DNA from: Methylomonas koyamae
GTDB lineage: Bacteria > Pseudomonadota > Gammaproteobacteria > Methylococcales > Methylomonadaceae
DNA: 64,000 bases
Assembly (NCBI RefSeq): GCF_001644025.1
Contig: NZ_LUUK01000155.1
Span: 23,702 to 87,701, forward strand
Reading direction: 5' to 3'
A program made the position numbers and the translations under genes. Shown here in pieces: positions 54,687-63,941 of this stretch. Below the pieces are notes generated by a model. That model made no database searches. It had not been told where the DNA came from and saw only the letters and a program-made list of their open reading frames with translations. Position 1 is the stretch's first letter; every line of letters begins with the position of its first letter.

Positions 54687-57074
54687 ATGCCGCAAACCCT
54701 TAGCCAGCTCAACCTGATCCTGGACACCATCACCGACGGCGTGCTGGTCGTCGATCCGTCGGGCAAGGTCATCTACGCCAATCAAGCCGCCGAATTGTTG
54801 TTGGAACGGGGCGAGTTGGCCGGCCAGATGCTGGCGATTCCGGTCGCCGACAGTCATTTACATTTTCAGGACATTAATTTGATTAGGCCCAGCGGCCTGG
54901 CTTGGGCGGAAATGCGCTCTACGCCGCTAACCTGGGAAGGCAAACCCGGCTTCGTCATCGGCTTGCGCGACATTACCGCTCGCAAACAAGCCGAAATTGC
55001 GCTGCAAGAGAGCGAGTTGCTGTTCCACACTTTGGCCAAGGTCGCGCCGGTCGGGATTTTCCGTACCGATCGGACCGGCGCCTTCGACTATGTGAATACT
55101 CGCTGGTGCGAAATTTCCGGCCTGTCCTTCAGCCATTCCCACGGCGACGCCTGGATCGACGGCCTACACGACGAAGACCGCGCCGAGGTCGCCGCCGCGT
55201 GGCGAGCATGCGTCAGCCTGGCCGAACCGTTCTACCGACAATTCCGCTTCCAACTCGGCGACGGCGAGTCGCGTTGGGTGGTTTGCCGAGCCGAGCCGGA
55301 GCTTACCGATTCCGGCGACTTGTGCGGCTACGTCGGAACCGTCACCGATATTTCCGAAATCAAGGCTAACGAAGACCGGCTAAGCCAAGCCGCCGCCGTG
55401 TTCGAAAGTACTCGGGAAGGCGTGATGATAACCAACGCCGACAAGCAGATTCAGCTGGTCAACAAGGCTTTCAGCGACATTACCGGTTTCTCGCCGGAGC
55501 AGGTGATCGGCAAGACCCCGAAAATCATCGCCTCCGGCCACCACAACGTCGATTTTTATCGCGACATGTGGGCAACGCTGGCCAACACCGATCATTGGCA
55601 AGGCGAAATCTGGAATCGCCGTAAGAACGGCGAAGTGTTTCCCGAGTTGTTGAGCATCAGCGCGGTGCGCGACGGCCAAGGCGATGTCACCAATTACGTA
55701 GGCGTGTTCGCGGATATTTCCAAACTGAAAGCATCCGAAAAGGAACTGGAATTTCTGGCCCACCACGATCCGCTGACCCAACTGCCTAACAGGATGCTAT
55801 TCCTATCCCGGTTGCGTCACAGTATCGACCAAACCCGCCGCCGGCGCGGCGTGATGGCGGTATTGATGCTGGATCTTGACCGCTTCAAGGACGTCAACGA
55901 CAGTTTCGGCCACCTGGCGGGCGACGATCTGTTGCAGTTGGTCGCGCAAAGGCTCACCGCCCGTTTGCGCAACAGCGATACGATATGCCGGCTGGGCGGC
56001 GATGAGTTCGTCGTGTTGCTCGAGGAAATCCCCCAACCGGAAGCGGCCGCCCAAGTAGCCTCGCAAATTATCGCGGCGCTAAGCCAAATCTGGCGCCTGA
56101 GCAGCGGTCACGAAGTCAGAATCGGCGTCAGTGTCGGCATCGCCCTGTTTCCCGAACACGGTCAGACCCCGGACGAACTGATTCAACAGGCCGATACGGC
56201 TTTGTATCAAGCCAAAAACGACGGTCGCAACTGTTTCAAATATTTCTCGGAAGATCTGACTCGCGCGGCCCGCGAACGGATGGACCTGGAAATCCGCCTA
56301 CGCCTCGCCATCGAGCGCCGCGAGTTGCGCGTGTATTTTCAACCGCAAATCGACATCGCCAGCGGCCATTTGGTCGGCGCGGAAGCCCTGCTGCGTTGGG
56401 AAACCGATACCGGAGAAATTATCTCGCCGTCGCGTTTCATACCGATCGCCGAGGAAACCGGATTGATCGTGCCCATCGGCAACTGGGTGTTGCAAGAGGT
56501 TTGCCGACAAGGCCGGCGCTGGCTGAACCGGGGGCTGGCGCCGATAAAGTTGGCGGTGAATTTATCGTCTCAACAATTTCTGCATAGCGACATCGGCGAA
56601 GCGATAGGCAACATTCTGCGGGAGACCGGATTTCCGCCGGAACATCTAGAGTTGGAGCTGACCGAGAGTGTGCTGATGAAACGGGAAAGGGAAGCGATCG
56701 AGATCCTACAACAGTTGCACGAACTAGGGCTGGGCTTGTCCATCGACGATTTCGGCACCGGCTATTCGTCGCTGGCCTATCTGAAACTATTTCCGCTGGA
56801 CGTCATTAAGATCGACAAGAGTTTTATCGAGGACATTCCGGACCACGCCGACGATATGGAAATTACGGCAACCATCATCGCGATGGCAAAGACGCTAAAA
56901 ATGCGGGTCATCGCGGAAGGCGTCGAAACTGCGGAGCAATTGAATTTTTTGCGCAGCCGCGATTGCGATCAGTATCAGGGCTATCTGACCAGCCGACCGC
57001 TACCTATCGCCGAATTCGAAAAATTCAGACGCGACTATCGCCCCCGTCCGGTCGAGCCCACCTGTATCGATTAG
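54687..57074 (+). CDS. PAS-PAS-PAS-GGDEF-EAL protein
   Basis: A 795-residue cytoplasmic protein; the ATG at 54687 lies 20 nt after the regulator stop, and the longer open frame overlaps that gene and is rejected. Three PAS domains (about 5-110, 120-240, 245-360) precede GGDEF (about 365-530, intact RLGGDEF near 435-441) and EAL (about 540-790; GAEALLRW near 563, then [15 protein letters not shown] and VIAEGVET). Both c-di-GMP synthesis and breakdown motifs look intact. It probably forms the output of the upstream kinase and REC-KaiB protein. Confidence 0.95.
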   Translation: MPQTLSQLNLILDTITDGVLVVDPSGKVIYANQAAELLLERGELAGQMLAIPVADSHLHFQDINLIRPSGLAWAEMRSTPLTWEGKPGFVIGLRDITARKQAEIALQESELLFHTLAKVAPVGIFRTDRTGAFDYVNTRWCEISGLSFSHSHGDAWIDGLHDEDRAEVAAAWRACVSLAEPFYRQFRFQLGDGESRWVVCRAEPELTDSGDLCGYVGTVTDISEIKANEDRLSQAAAVFESTREGVMITNADKQIQLVNKAFSDITGFSPEQVIGKTPKIIASGHHNVDFYRDMWATLANTDHWQGEIWNRRKNGEVFPELLSISAVRDGQGDVTNYVGVFADISKLKASEKELEFLAHHDPLTQLPNRMLFLSRLRHSIDQTRRRRGVMAVLMLDLDRFKDVNDSFGHLAGDDLLQLVAQRLTARLRNSDTICRLGGDEFVVLLEEIPQPEAAAQVASQIIAALSQIWRLSSGHEVRIGVSVGIALFPEHGQTPDELIQQADTALYQAKNDGRNCFKYFSEDLTRAARERMDLEIRLRLAIERRELRVYFQPQIDIASGHLVGAEALLRWETDTGEIISPSRFIPIAEETGLIVPIGNWVLQEVCRQGRRWLNRGLAPIKLAVNLSSQQFLHSDIGEAIGNILRETGFPPEHLELELTESVLMKREREAIEILQQLHELGLGLSIDDFGTGYSSLAYLKLFPLDVIKIDKSFIEDIPDHADDMEITATIIAMAKTLKMRVIAEGVETAEQLNFLRSRDCDQYQGYLTSRPLPIAEFEKFRRDYRPRPVEPTCID

Positions 57075-57110
57075 AACCGCTATTCCCCGGTCCGACTTGC
57101 TTATATCTAA

Positions 57111-57150
57111 CCGCAAAACCGCCGCGAGATCATCGGCGGCGGTTTTGCGG
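57111..57150. terminator. Strong hairpin between convergent genes
   Basis: CCGCAAAACCGCCG (57111-57124) pairs perfectly with CGGCGGTTTTGCGG (57137-57150) around a 12-nt loop, between the GGDEF-EAL gene and the convergent CTERM gene. The 14-bp stem suggests a bidirectional terminator, although no clean T-tract follows on either side. Confidence 0.65.
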
Positions 57151-57166
57151 GACACTTCAATACCGC

Positions 57167-57928
57167 TTAAACGCGCCGACGCAGATACGTCGCAAGACCG
57201 GCGATGGCGCTGCCGAACATCCAAACCGCGCCGGGTACGGGTACCGGCGAAGTACCGCATTCCTCGTCGACGCTACTCACGCACACGTTCAACGAACCGG
57301 TATTGTCACCGAAAATATCGTCGTTCAGCCCAAATTGCACATAGGTCGCGCCAACCGGCAATTCGAAGCTGATGCCGTATACAAAGCCCTGACCGCTATC
57401 CAATTTAATCACGCTGCCCACGCTCAACAATTGCACGATATTGCCGCCGTCGTCGGTCAAAGCACCGACCAGGGATTGCAAGAACAGACCGTAGGGCGCC
57501 GGATCGTCCGGATCCTGATTTTTCCCCCATTCGCTTTCGTAATAATAGCTAGGTAACACCTGGCCGCTGGAGCCCAACTCGTCGTCCTTGAATACGCTGC
57601 CTACATGGCCGTTATTATTAACGTTCGGCACATCGCCGAACGCGTTGGTTAGACCGTCAAGGTAGGTAATGTAAATTGAATCGCCCGCGCCGATGCCAAT
57701 ATCGGCCAGCTTCAACCGGGCCGGAGGCGTGTAATCCGGAATCGCATCGCTACCGTCCGCGCCGAGACCGTAAGCGTAATCGCCGTTCAAGCCGCCAAGT
57801 TCCCAATTCCAAGGACCGGCTGTGCCGGCAACGTTAACGATTTGATGTGCCGCATCCGCGGTCAGCGACATCAAGCCTAGCGTCGCCCCCAATATTGCTT
57901 TGTGTATTCCGCCAAACTTAAATTGCAT
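57167..57928 (-). CDS. VPLPA-CTERM-like secreted protein
   Basis: A 253-residue exported protein starting at the ATG at 57926-57928, which has a GGAG site. A signal peptide (AILGATLGLMSLTADAA) opens it. The C-terminus has the three parts of a PEP-CTERM-type sorting signal: PVPVPGAVWMF, a hydrophobic helix (GSAIAGLATYL) and a basic RRR tail. The central domain is Asp/Gly-rich with no known family. Such proteins are processed by an exosortase and anchored or secreted. No exosortase gene is visible here. Confidence 0.88.
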   Translation of the reverse strand: MQFKFGGIHKAILGATLGLMSLTADAAHQIVNVAGTAGPWNWELGGLNGDYAYGLGADGSDAIPDYTPPARLKLADIGIGAGDSIYITYLDGLTNAFGDVPNVNNNGHVGSVFKDDELGSSGQVLPSYYYESEWGKNQDPDDPAPYGLFLQSLVGALTDDGGNIVQLLSVGSVIKLDSGQGFVYGISFELPVGATYVQFGLNDDIFGDNTGSLNVCVSSVDEECGTSPVPVPGAVWMFGSAIAGLATYLRRRV

Positions 57929-58153
57929 AAAAATCTCCGAATATCCCATCAATGAAACCGTCCGCCACTGCGACCAAGTTTTGTTAAGCAGAAAATACGC
58001 CAACTATTTTTTGAAAATAATTTCAATACTTTAATATCCAAACCACATCGCCTTACCTGACACTGTAAAAACCGCCGACACTTTACGGCAACACTTGTGG
58101 TATCGTCGGCGCCCACTATCAGCCAACGACCTTTCCCGCCACCGTACAGCCGC

Positions 58154-58669
58154 ATGAGCCAATCCGCCAGTCTTCCGCTATTGTGGACCGAGGCCTTCGC
58201 GCTTGAACTTCAGACCTTTTTCACCAATCGCTTGAAATGTCCGGAGGCGGCAGCCGATCTGACGCACGAAACCTATTTGCGCCTGCACCAGAGCATGACT
58301 CGGGCACCGGCGGACAATGCCAGGGCGCTGGCATTTAGAATAGCCGTGAATCTGGCAATCGACTACCAGCGCCGGTTGAATGTTCGAAATCAGCATCTCG
58401 CCGACTCCGACAGCGATACCTATGCCGATACCGTAGCCGACCCGGCTGGTAACGAGCCTTCGAAGATCTTGATTTCGAGAGAACGTTACGCCGCGCTGCA
58501 AGCCGCGCTGGCGGAGCTACCCGCCGATTGCCGCACCGCCTTTCTGTTAAACCGGGTCGAGGACTTGAGTTACCTGGAAATTGCTCAGCGGATGGGCATT
58601 TCGCGCAGCAAGGTCGGCCGCCTGCTGGAACAAGCCCTAGCCCACTGCACGCGGAAACTGGAACCATGA
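58154..58669 (+). CDS. FecI-like ECF sigma factor
   Basis: A 171-residue ECF sigma factor from the ATG at 58154 (no clear ribosome site; a start at 58097 is possible). Region 2 is CPEAAADLTHETYLRLHQSM ... ARALAFRIAVNLAIDYQRRL, and region 4 is ALAELPADCRTAFLLNRVEDLSYLEIAQRMGISRSKVGRLLEQA. The adjacent FecR gene overlaps it by ATGA. It is the sigma factor of an iron-type cell-surface signalling set. Confidence 0.92.
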   Translation: MSQSASLPLLWTEAFALELQTFFTNRLKCPEAAADLTHETYLRLHQSMTRAPADNARALAFRIAVNLAIDYQRRLNVRNQHLADSDSDTYADTVADPAGNEPSKILISRERYAALQAALAELPADCRTAFLLNRVEDLSYLEIAQRMGISRSKVGRLLEQALAHCTRKLEP

Positions 58670-59709
58670 CCACCGTACCGCAAGCCGCGCCTGGCCCCGA
58701 TACCGACGGTTTAACCGCCGCCAAGCAACAAGCCGTCCATTGGCTGATCCGCTTGAATGCCGGCGATTTGAGCGAGCAGGAAACACAGGCTTTCGCCGAC
58801 TGGTTATCTCAGGATTACCGACACTCGGAAGCGCTCGCCGCCGTCGAACAAGTCTTTCAAGATATGACGACGGTAGCCACGCTGGAAACTCGCGCCGCAC
58901 CGGCACTATCGATCCCCCATGACGCCCCCGGCGCCGAGCTCGTCGCGCTTGGCCCGCGCCGGCTCGGCGGCTGGTCAAACACCATATTTGCGGTAAAACG
59001 TTTGGCGATCGCGGCGACCCTACTGCTGGCGGTATCGGCTGTCTCACCGCTAGTCAGCCGTTGGCTGGACAGCTGTCGTAGCGACTATCGCACCGCGACC
59101 GGCGAACAGCGCGAGATCGAACTGGTCGACGGCAGTCGACTGCTGATGAACACAGACACCGCTGTTTCGGTCGACGCCGACGCTACGGTCAGACGACTCA
59201 AACTGTATCGCGGTCAAGCCCGTTTCTGGGTTGCCGCCGATCGAAACCGGCCCTTCGAAGTGCAAGCCGGCGATCTTACCGTCCGCGCCTTAGGCACGAT
59301 CTTCGAGGTCTACGTCAGCCAAAGCGGCGAGACGCGCATCCTCGTGCAGGAACACGCGGTGGCGGTGAGCGCTGGTGCCAGCGACCGCCGCGAAGTGGGC
59401 GAAGGCCAACAACTCGACTATCGGCCCGGCCAAGCGCTGGCCGCCGCGGAACCGGCCGATCTCGATCAAGCCACGGCCTGGCAGCAGGGGCAACTAACCA
59501 TCAACGACCGGCCTTTAGCCGAGCTGATTGCGGATTTGGAACGCTACCGCTCCGGGCGCATTCTGCTCGCCGGTGCCGACTTAGCAAAATTGCGCGTAAC
59601 CGGCGTATTTCCGTTACGCGAGCCGGATCGGATTTTATCCGCCGTTCGCACCATTCTTCATTTACGGCAAACCGACTTGGGACCTTGGCTGACGATCCTG
59701 CACCGCTGA
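58666..59709 (+). CDS. FecR-family anti-sigma/signal transducer
   Basis: A 347-residue protein starting at the ATG that overlaps the sigma stop. An N-terminal cytoplasmic DUF4880 region (AVHWLIRLNAGDLSEQETQAFADWLSQDYRHSEAL), a membrane helix (about 108-128, LAIAATLLLAVSAVSPLVS), the periplasmic FecR domain (YRTATGEQREIELVDGSRLLMNTDTAV, FWVAADRNRPFEVQAGDLTVRALGTIFEV) and a C-terminal domain (LNINDRPLAELI-like, IADLERYRSGRILLAGADLAKLRVTGVF) are present. It relays receptor occupancy to the sigma factor. Confidence 0.93.
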   Translation: MTTVPQAAPGPDTDGLTAAKQQAVHWLIRLNAGDLSEQETQAFADWLSQDYRHSEALAAVEQVFQDMTTVATLETRAAPALSIPHDAPGAELVALGPRRLGGWSNTIFAVKRLAIAATLLLAVSAVSPLVSRWLDSCRSDYRTATGEQREIELVDGSRLLMNTDTAVSVDADATVRRLKLYRGQARFWVAADRNRPFEVQAGDLTVRALGTIFEVYVSQSGETRILVQEHAVAVSAGASDRREVGEGQQLDYRPGQALAAAEPADLDQATAWQQGQLTINDRPLAELIADLERYRSGRILLAGADLAKLRVTGVFPLREPDRILSAVRTILHLRQTDLGPWLTILHR

Positions 59710-59886
59710 TGCTACCACCCGGGTTGCAATGGCGATTCCCCAGGCCAGCCGCCATCGCCAAGCGTCGCTGAATACCGGCGTAACCGCTGATCGATGCGTT
59801 CACATCCGCTCGCGCCAACTTTTTTGAGACGATTTTTTTAGTCGTGCGTTTTGTATAGGGAGATTCATACCACTACTGGAGAGAAC

Positions 59887-62322
59887 GTGACAGCAAATCA
59901 CTCGAAACGCCGCGGAAACCACAACGTCATGCTGAATTGCGCCACGGCGTTGTTGGCCGCTTTTGTCGGAGGCTCGTATAGCATCGACTCCGCACGCGCC
60001 GAAGCACTACCGCGCGCTTACCACATTCCCGCTCAATCGTTAAACAACGCGCTGATGAAATTCGCCAGCGAATCCAGCCTGACAATCCTGTTTACCGCCG
60101 ACCAAGTCCGCGGCCTGAACAGCGAAGCGATCGAAGGCCAAATGACGCCACAACAGGCTTTGGAACGTCTATTGCGCGGCAGTGGCTACCGCTTCCGCTT
60201 CATCGACCAAAACACGGTGACGTTGGATAAAACCGCCGAGACACCCACCACGCCTGCCCCCGACACATTGCCGCCGGTTTCTATAGTCGGGAAAGCGATC
60301 TACGACGCGACGGCCCCATTCAACCCAGACTACAAGTTGCCGAATGCGTCGACGGCCACCAAAACCGATACGCCAATCATGGAAACGCCGTTTTCGGTAC
60401 AAGTGGTGTCCAAGCAAGTATTGCAGGACCGCCAAGCCGTGCGTCTGGAGAAAGCCCTGGAATACGTCAGCGGGGTGGTTCAAGGCGGATTCAACCAGCA
60501 GACTTCGGACGGTTTCATGGTTCGCGGCTTTCAAACCACCAATTATTATCGGGATGGCACGTTGATGCCGATCAGCTTTGCTCTGGCCTCCACCAAACGC
60601 GAAACCGCCAATCTAGAAAGCGTCGAGGTTCTTAAAGGCCCCGGCTCGCTACTTTATGGTAGAGCGGAGCCGGGCGGCGTGATTAATATCGTCACCAAAC
60701 AACCGCTATCCACCCCTTATTATTCGGTACAACAACAATTTGGCTCGTATGCGTTTTATCGGACAACGGTCGATGCCACCGGCCCGCTATCCAGCGACGA
60801 TAGCTTGCTTTATCGAGCAAATTTATCGTACGAGAACTCCGGATCGAATCGGGACTTTGTCAATACCGATAAAGTCTTTTTCGCACCGGTCTTAAAATGG
60901 AATATCGGTCCGAGAACCCAAGCATCGTTCGAACTCGAATACCAACACTTCAACACGATTCAAGATATTGGCATTCCGCCTATAGGCAATCGGCCCGCGC
61001 AAGTCGCCAGGAATCGGAATCTAGCCGAACCCTTCAACAGCCAATGGAACGGCGACAGTCTATTGCTGGGCGTCAATTGGTCGCACGAATTTAACGACCG
61101 CTGGAAAATCGTCAATAAATTCCTGACACAGCGCGTCGACATCGACAACGCCTACACTAGCTTCGCGACCTTCGAGCCGGTATTGTCGGACGGCAACTTC
61201 AATCTCAAAACCATTAGTTTTCCGAAGCAGCGCAACGAAAACTATTTCACCACCGTGAATCTGCTCGGCAAAATCGAACATGCCCAGCTAACGCACGACG
61301 TATTGTTCGGTTTCGACTATATGAACGTCCGGTACATGGCCAACATCAATAATTCCTCGGCATTGTGGCCCAACAATCTGTTTAACCCGGTGTATCAAAC
61401 GTCGACGCCGGGATTCGATCCGGCGGCGCAGTTTACCTATTCGCAAACTCAATCCTGGTATGGCCTATATTTTCAGGACCAGATTACGTTGCCGGGCGGC
61501 TGGCACTTGATGGGCGGCTTGCGTTACGACAACGCCAACTTGCGCGACAACGTCTCGGGTTTGGATTCGCCGGGCGAAGACCGCGTCAATCCACGCGGTG
61601 GGGTTTTATGGCAACCCATGCCCTGGCTGTCTTTGTACGGCAGCTACACCGAGAATTTCGGGGTATCCAATAGCTCGTTCAATGCCGACGGCCATAATTT
61701 GCCGCCGCAAACCGCACAACAGTGGGAGACCGGCGTAAAAACCGAATTCCTCGACGGCAAATTGCGCTCCACCCTGTCCTACTTCGACCTGAAACAGCAA
61801 AACTTGCCGACGTCCATTCCCGGAAGCTTTTACTACCGCGCGTTAGGAGGCGCGGAAACCCGCGGTATCGAATTCGACAGTACCGGTGAAATCCTGCCCG
61901 GTTGGAACCTGATCGCATCCTATACCTATATGCCGTTCGCGAAAATCACCAAGGATGTCGATAGCGACGGCAATATCGGCAATCAGGGCCACCGTTTGTT
62001 CGCGGCCCCGGAACACTTTGGCAGCGTTTGGAACACCTACGAGTTTCAACAGGGCCAATTGCAAGGATTCAAATTAGGCGCGGGCCTGGTGGCCGTGGAT
62101 CAAAGACAAGGCAACCCGGAGAATACCTATCAAGTACCCGGCTACGTTACTCTGAATCTGATGACCGGCTACCAAACCAGAATTGGCGGATCAAAAGTCA
62201 CCGCGCAATTGAACGCCGACAATATACTGAATAAAACGTACTTCGTCGGCACCAACAGCGCCAATCAAATCCAATTCGGTGCGCCGCTCAGCCTAATGGG
62301 CTCGGTCCGCGTCGACTTTTAA
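59887..62322 (+). CDS. TonB-dependent siderophore receptor with signalling domain
   Basis: An 811-residue receptor from a GTG at 59887, preceded by a GGAGAG site; the frame runs upstream to a TTG without a ribosome site. After the signal peptide lies a secretin/TonB short N-terminal domain (about 50-105; YHIPAQSLNNALMKFASESSLTILFTADQVRGL, QMTPQQALERLLRGSGYRF), which talks to FecR-type regulators. The plug (about 150-290; ETPFSVQVVSKQVLQDRQA, GRAEPGGVINIVTK) and barrel, ending in VRVDF, follow. With the FecI/FecR-like pair it forms a full surface-signalling system, probably for an iron siderophore. Confidence 0.95.
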   Translation: MTANHSKRRGNHNVMLNCATALLAAFVGGSYSIDSARAEALPRAYHIPAQSLNNALMKFASESSLTILFTADQVRGLNSEAIEGQMTPQQALERLLRGSGYRFRFIDQNTVTLDKTAETPTTPAPDTLPPVSIVGKAIYDATAPFNPDYKLPNASTATKTDTPIMETPFSVQVVSKQVLQDRQAVRLEKALEYVSGVVQGGFNQQTSDGFMVRGFQTTNYYRDGTLMPISFALASTKRETANLESVEVLKGPGSLLYGRAEPGGVINIVTKQPLSTPYYSVQQQFGSYAFYRTTVDATGPLSSDDSLLYRANLSYENSGSNRDFVNTDKVFFAPVLKWNIGPRTQASFELEYQHFNTIQDIGIPPIGNRPAQVARNRNLAEPFNSQWNGDSLLLGVNWSHEFNDRWKIVNKFLTQRVDIDNAYTSFATFEPVLSDGNFNLKTISFPKQRNENYFTTVNLLGKIEHAQLTHDVLFGFDYMNVRYMANINNSSALWPNNLFNPVYQTSTPGFDPAAQFTYSQTQSWYGLYFQDQITLPGGWHLMGGLRYDNANLRDNVSGLDSPGEDRVNPRGGVLWQPMPWLSLYGSYTENFGVSNSSFNADGHNLPPQTAQQWETGVKTEFLDGKLRSTLSYFDLKQQNLPTSIPGSFYYRALGGAETRGIEFDSTGEILPGWNLIASYTYMPFAKITKDVDSDGNIGNQGHRLFAAPEHFGSVWNTYEFQQGQLQGFKLGAGLVAVDQRQGNPENTYQVPGYVTLNLMTGYQTRIGGSKVTAQLNADNILNKTYFVGTNSANQIQFGAPLSLMGSVRVDF

Positions 62323-63046
62323 AAATTCTGACGTCGTTCGGACTCGCGTTGGCGTTTAATCGGGGAGCCGAGTTGCTCCCTAAACGGCAACCGGAAACTT
62401 CAACGACCGCTGCCGCCTAGTCGTCCGGCGGCGTTCGGCGTTTTTCCGAGACTTGGACGGATATTTTAGACATGCGGCGCCGGACGCTGCTTACAACCAC
62501 GGGGTCGATACGGATCGATTTTACAGTCGGCGACAACATCCGGACTTTGAGCTATCGGACGGTGGCGCGGTAAATCATCAATGGGCGAAACGGCCCCCGC
62601 CGGAACTAGGCTCGAACGAAAAGATTTGCTGCTCGAAGCACTATCGCAACCCTAAAACACCCCCGAATATAGGCCCGCATCCGCTTTTGGCGAGGATTTT
62701 CGTAGGGGCTCCCAGCCTCTTCCGAAAACGAGCGGCATACCCGAAAAGCGGGGCAGGCTCTCCCTGCCGCTCCCCTGCGGGCTGCTCACTCGATACATCC
62801 ATGTATCTCGCCTCCGGGTGCTACGCATGCAAATCGGCCATCCTGCCGATTTGTCTCACCAAAAGCTGCGATGCTCGGGGTGAAATAACGGGAACACCCC
62901 CTCGCGAGATGAAAGGCTATTAGATGATTTTGAAAGCTAGGATTGTAATTGTGTTGTAGGATGCTGCCGACAATAGGAAGCCCATCGTTCGCTACCGATG
63001 CGCTTCACTCCGTTCAGCACATCCTACGGTCCTGGAATTCATTCAA
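62323..63046. other. Gene-free intergenic region of 724 bp with repeats
   Basis: A 156-codon frame here (62453-62923) has no family features and looks like non-coding sequence. The stretch 62690-62915 has the composition of a dispersed extragenic element, and 62956-63027 holds a hairpin repeat. It marks the border between the core genome and an AT-rich gene. Confidence 0.6.
62956..63027. repeat. Degenerate extragenic hairpin repeat
   Basis: GTAGGATG (62956-62963) and CATCCTAC (63020-63027) form outer arms; CATCG (62983-62987) and CGATG (62996-63000) form inner arms. The right half reads as a well-preserved copy (CGCTTCACTCCGTTCAGCAC), while the left half is altered. It ends 20 bp before the cyclase-like gene. 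Confidence 0.65.
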
Positions 63047-63844
63047 ATGCCGTTAAATCCCTATCATATCGAAAATCAAGAACCTACTTTGCAGCAGTCC
63101 TTATATGTATTTATGGACATACTGGGATATGAGGAAATTGTCGGACAGTCAATCTCTTCCGAAGATCAGCAAAAAATGCTGCGAAAACTTCATCAGGCTT
63201 TGGAGTATGCACGAAGAACCTACTTAGAACATCGCCCAGAGGACGACTTGCTCGTTGAGGCAGTGGGTAAACAAGATTATGCTCTTAAAGGTTTTACCGA
63301 CAATATCGTGATGGGGTGGCCAATTGGAAAAGACCCAAGATGGAGTTTTGAAATGGCTTTTGATTGTTTGAAACACTTCCAGCTTACAATGATTATAGAA
63401 GGTTTTTTTATTCGTGGGGCCATCTCTTTTGGCGATATTTATATTGATGAAACGGTGGTTTTCGGAAAACCTGTTATGGATGCATACAAAGGTGAGAATA
63501 GAGACGCCCGCGACCCTCGAATTATTTTCACTCAATCGGCAGCAGATGAGATCAAGAAACACCGTGATAAATTGGGGACCCAATTGTATCAGCGAGATAT
63601 TCTGAAGGATACTGACGGTCGATTGTTCCTAAACTATCTTGATAGTGTCATGATTGCTGAAGAGGAATATTGCCCAATATCCGCTGATGTTAGAAGTCAC
63701 AAAACTAGAGTAGAAGCGGAATTAGCCAAATCTAGAGGAAACCCTTCGATTTGGTCCAAATATGCTTGGGTTGCAAAATACCATAATGACTTTTGCGATC
63801 AACATTCCGATGAGTTCAATGATGAGTATAAAATTAATTTTTAG
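63047..63844 (+). CDS. Class III nucleotidyl-cyclase-like orphan protein
   Basis: A 265-residue AT-rich gene product unlike its neighbours in composition. Residues about 18-160 resemble a class III cyclase catalytic domain. YVFMDILGYEEIV corresponds to the FxDIxGF metal motif, ALKGFTDNIVMGWP corresponds to the KxxGDxxM metal motif, and FIRGAISFGDIYI matches the following strand. VFGKPVMDAYKGE stands where cyclases have a VNxAxR-like segment, so the transition-state Asn and Arg are not clearly conserved. It is cytoplasmic with no membrane helix. No effector gene is visible before the window end. Confidence 0.7.
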   Translation: MPLNPYHIENQEPTLQQSLYVFMDILGYEEIVGQSISSEDQQKMLRKLHQALEYARRTYLEHRPEDDLLVEAVGKQDYALKGFTDNIVMGWPIGKDPRWSFEMAFDCLKHFQLTMIIEGFFIRGAISFGDIYIDETVVFGKPVMDAYKGENRDARDPRIIFTQSAADEIKKHRDKLGTQLYQRDILKDTDGRLFLNYLDSVMIAEEEYCPISADVRSHKTRVEAELAKSRGNPSIWSKYAWVAKYHNDFCDQHSDEFNDEYKINF

Positions 63845-63910
63845 CTAATCCAGGCAATGTCCACATACCTTGATGATTAATGTGAGCTGAGCAAATTTAC
63901 CCACCATCTC

Positions 63911-63941
63911 CCTCGTTTCCACATGCCGAGTTGGAACGAGG
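63911..63941. repeat. Short hairpin of the CCTCGTTCCCA type
   Basis: CCTCGTTTCCA (63911-63921) pairs with TTGGAACGAGG (63931-63941). A second, related copy beginning CCTCGTTCCCACGC starts at 63980 and is cut by the window end. Elements of this type are common extragenic repeats. Confidence 0.6.

Noticed and set aside
48846..57074. A KaiABC clock locus
   Set aside because: Only a KaiB-like domain fused to a response regulator is present; no kaiA or kaiC is in the window.
58000..58153. Fur box before the sigma/FecR/receptor set
   Set aside because: No sequence close to the 19-bp Fur consensus was found by eye, so iron control is inferred only from the gene families.
62453..62923. 156-codon frame after the siderophore receptor
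   Set aside because: Composition and content resemble a dispersed extragenic element; no domain or ribosome site supports translation.
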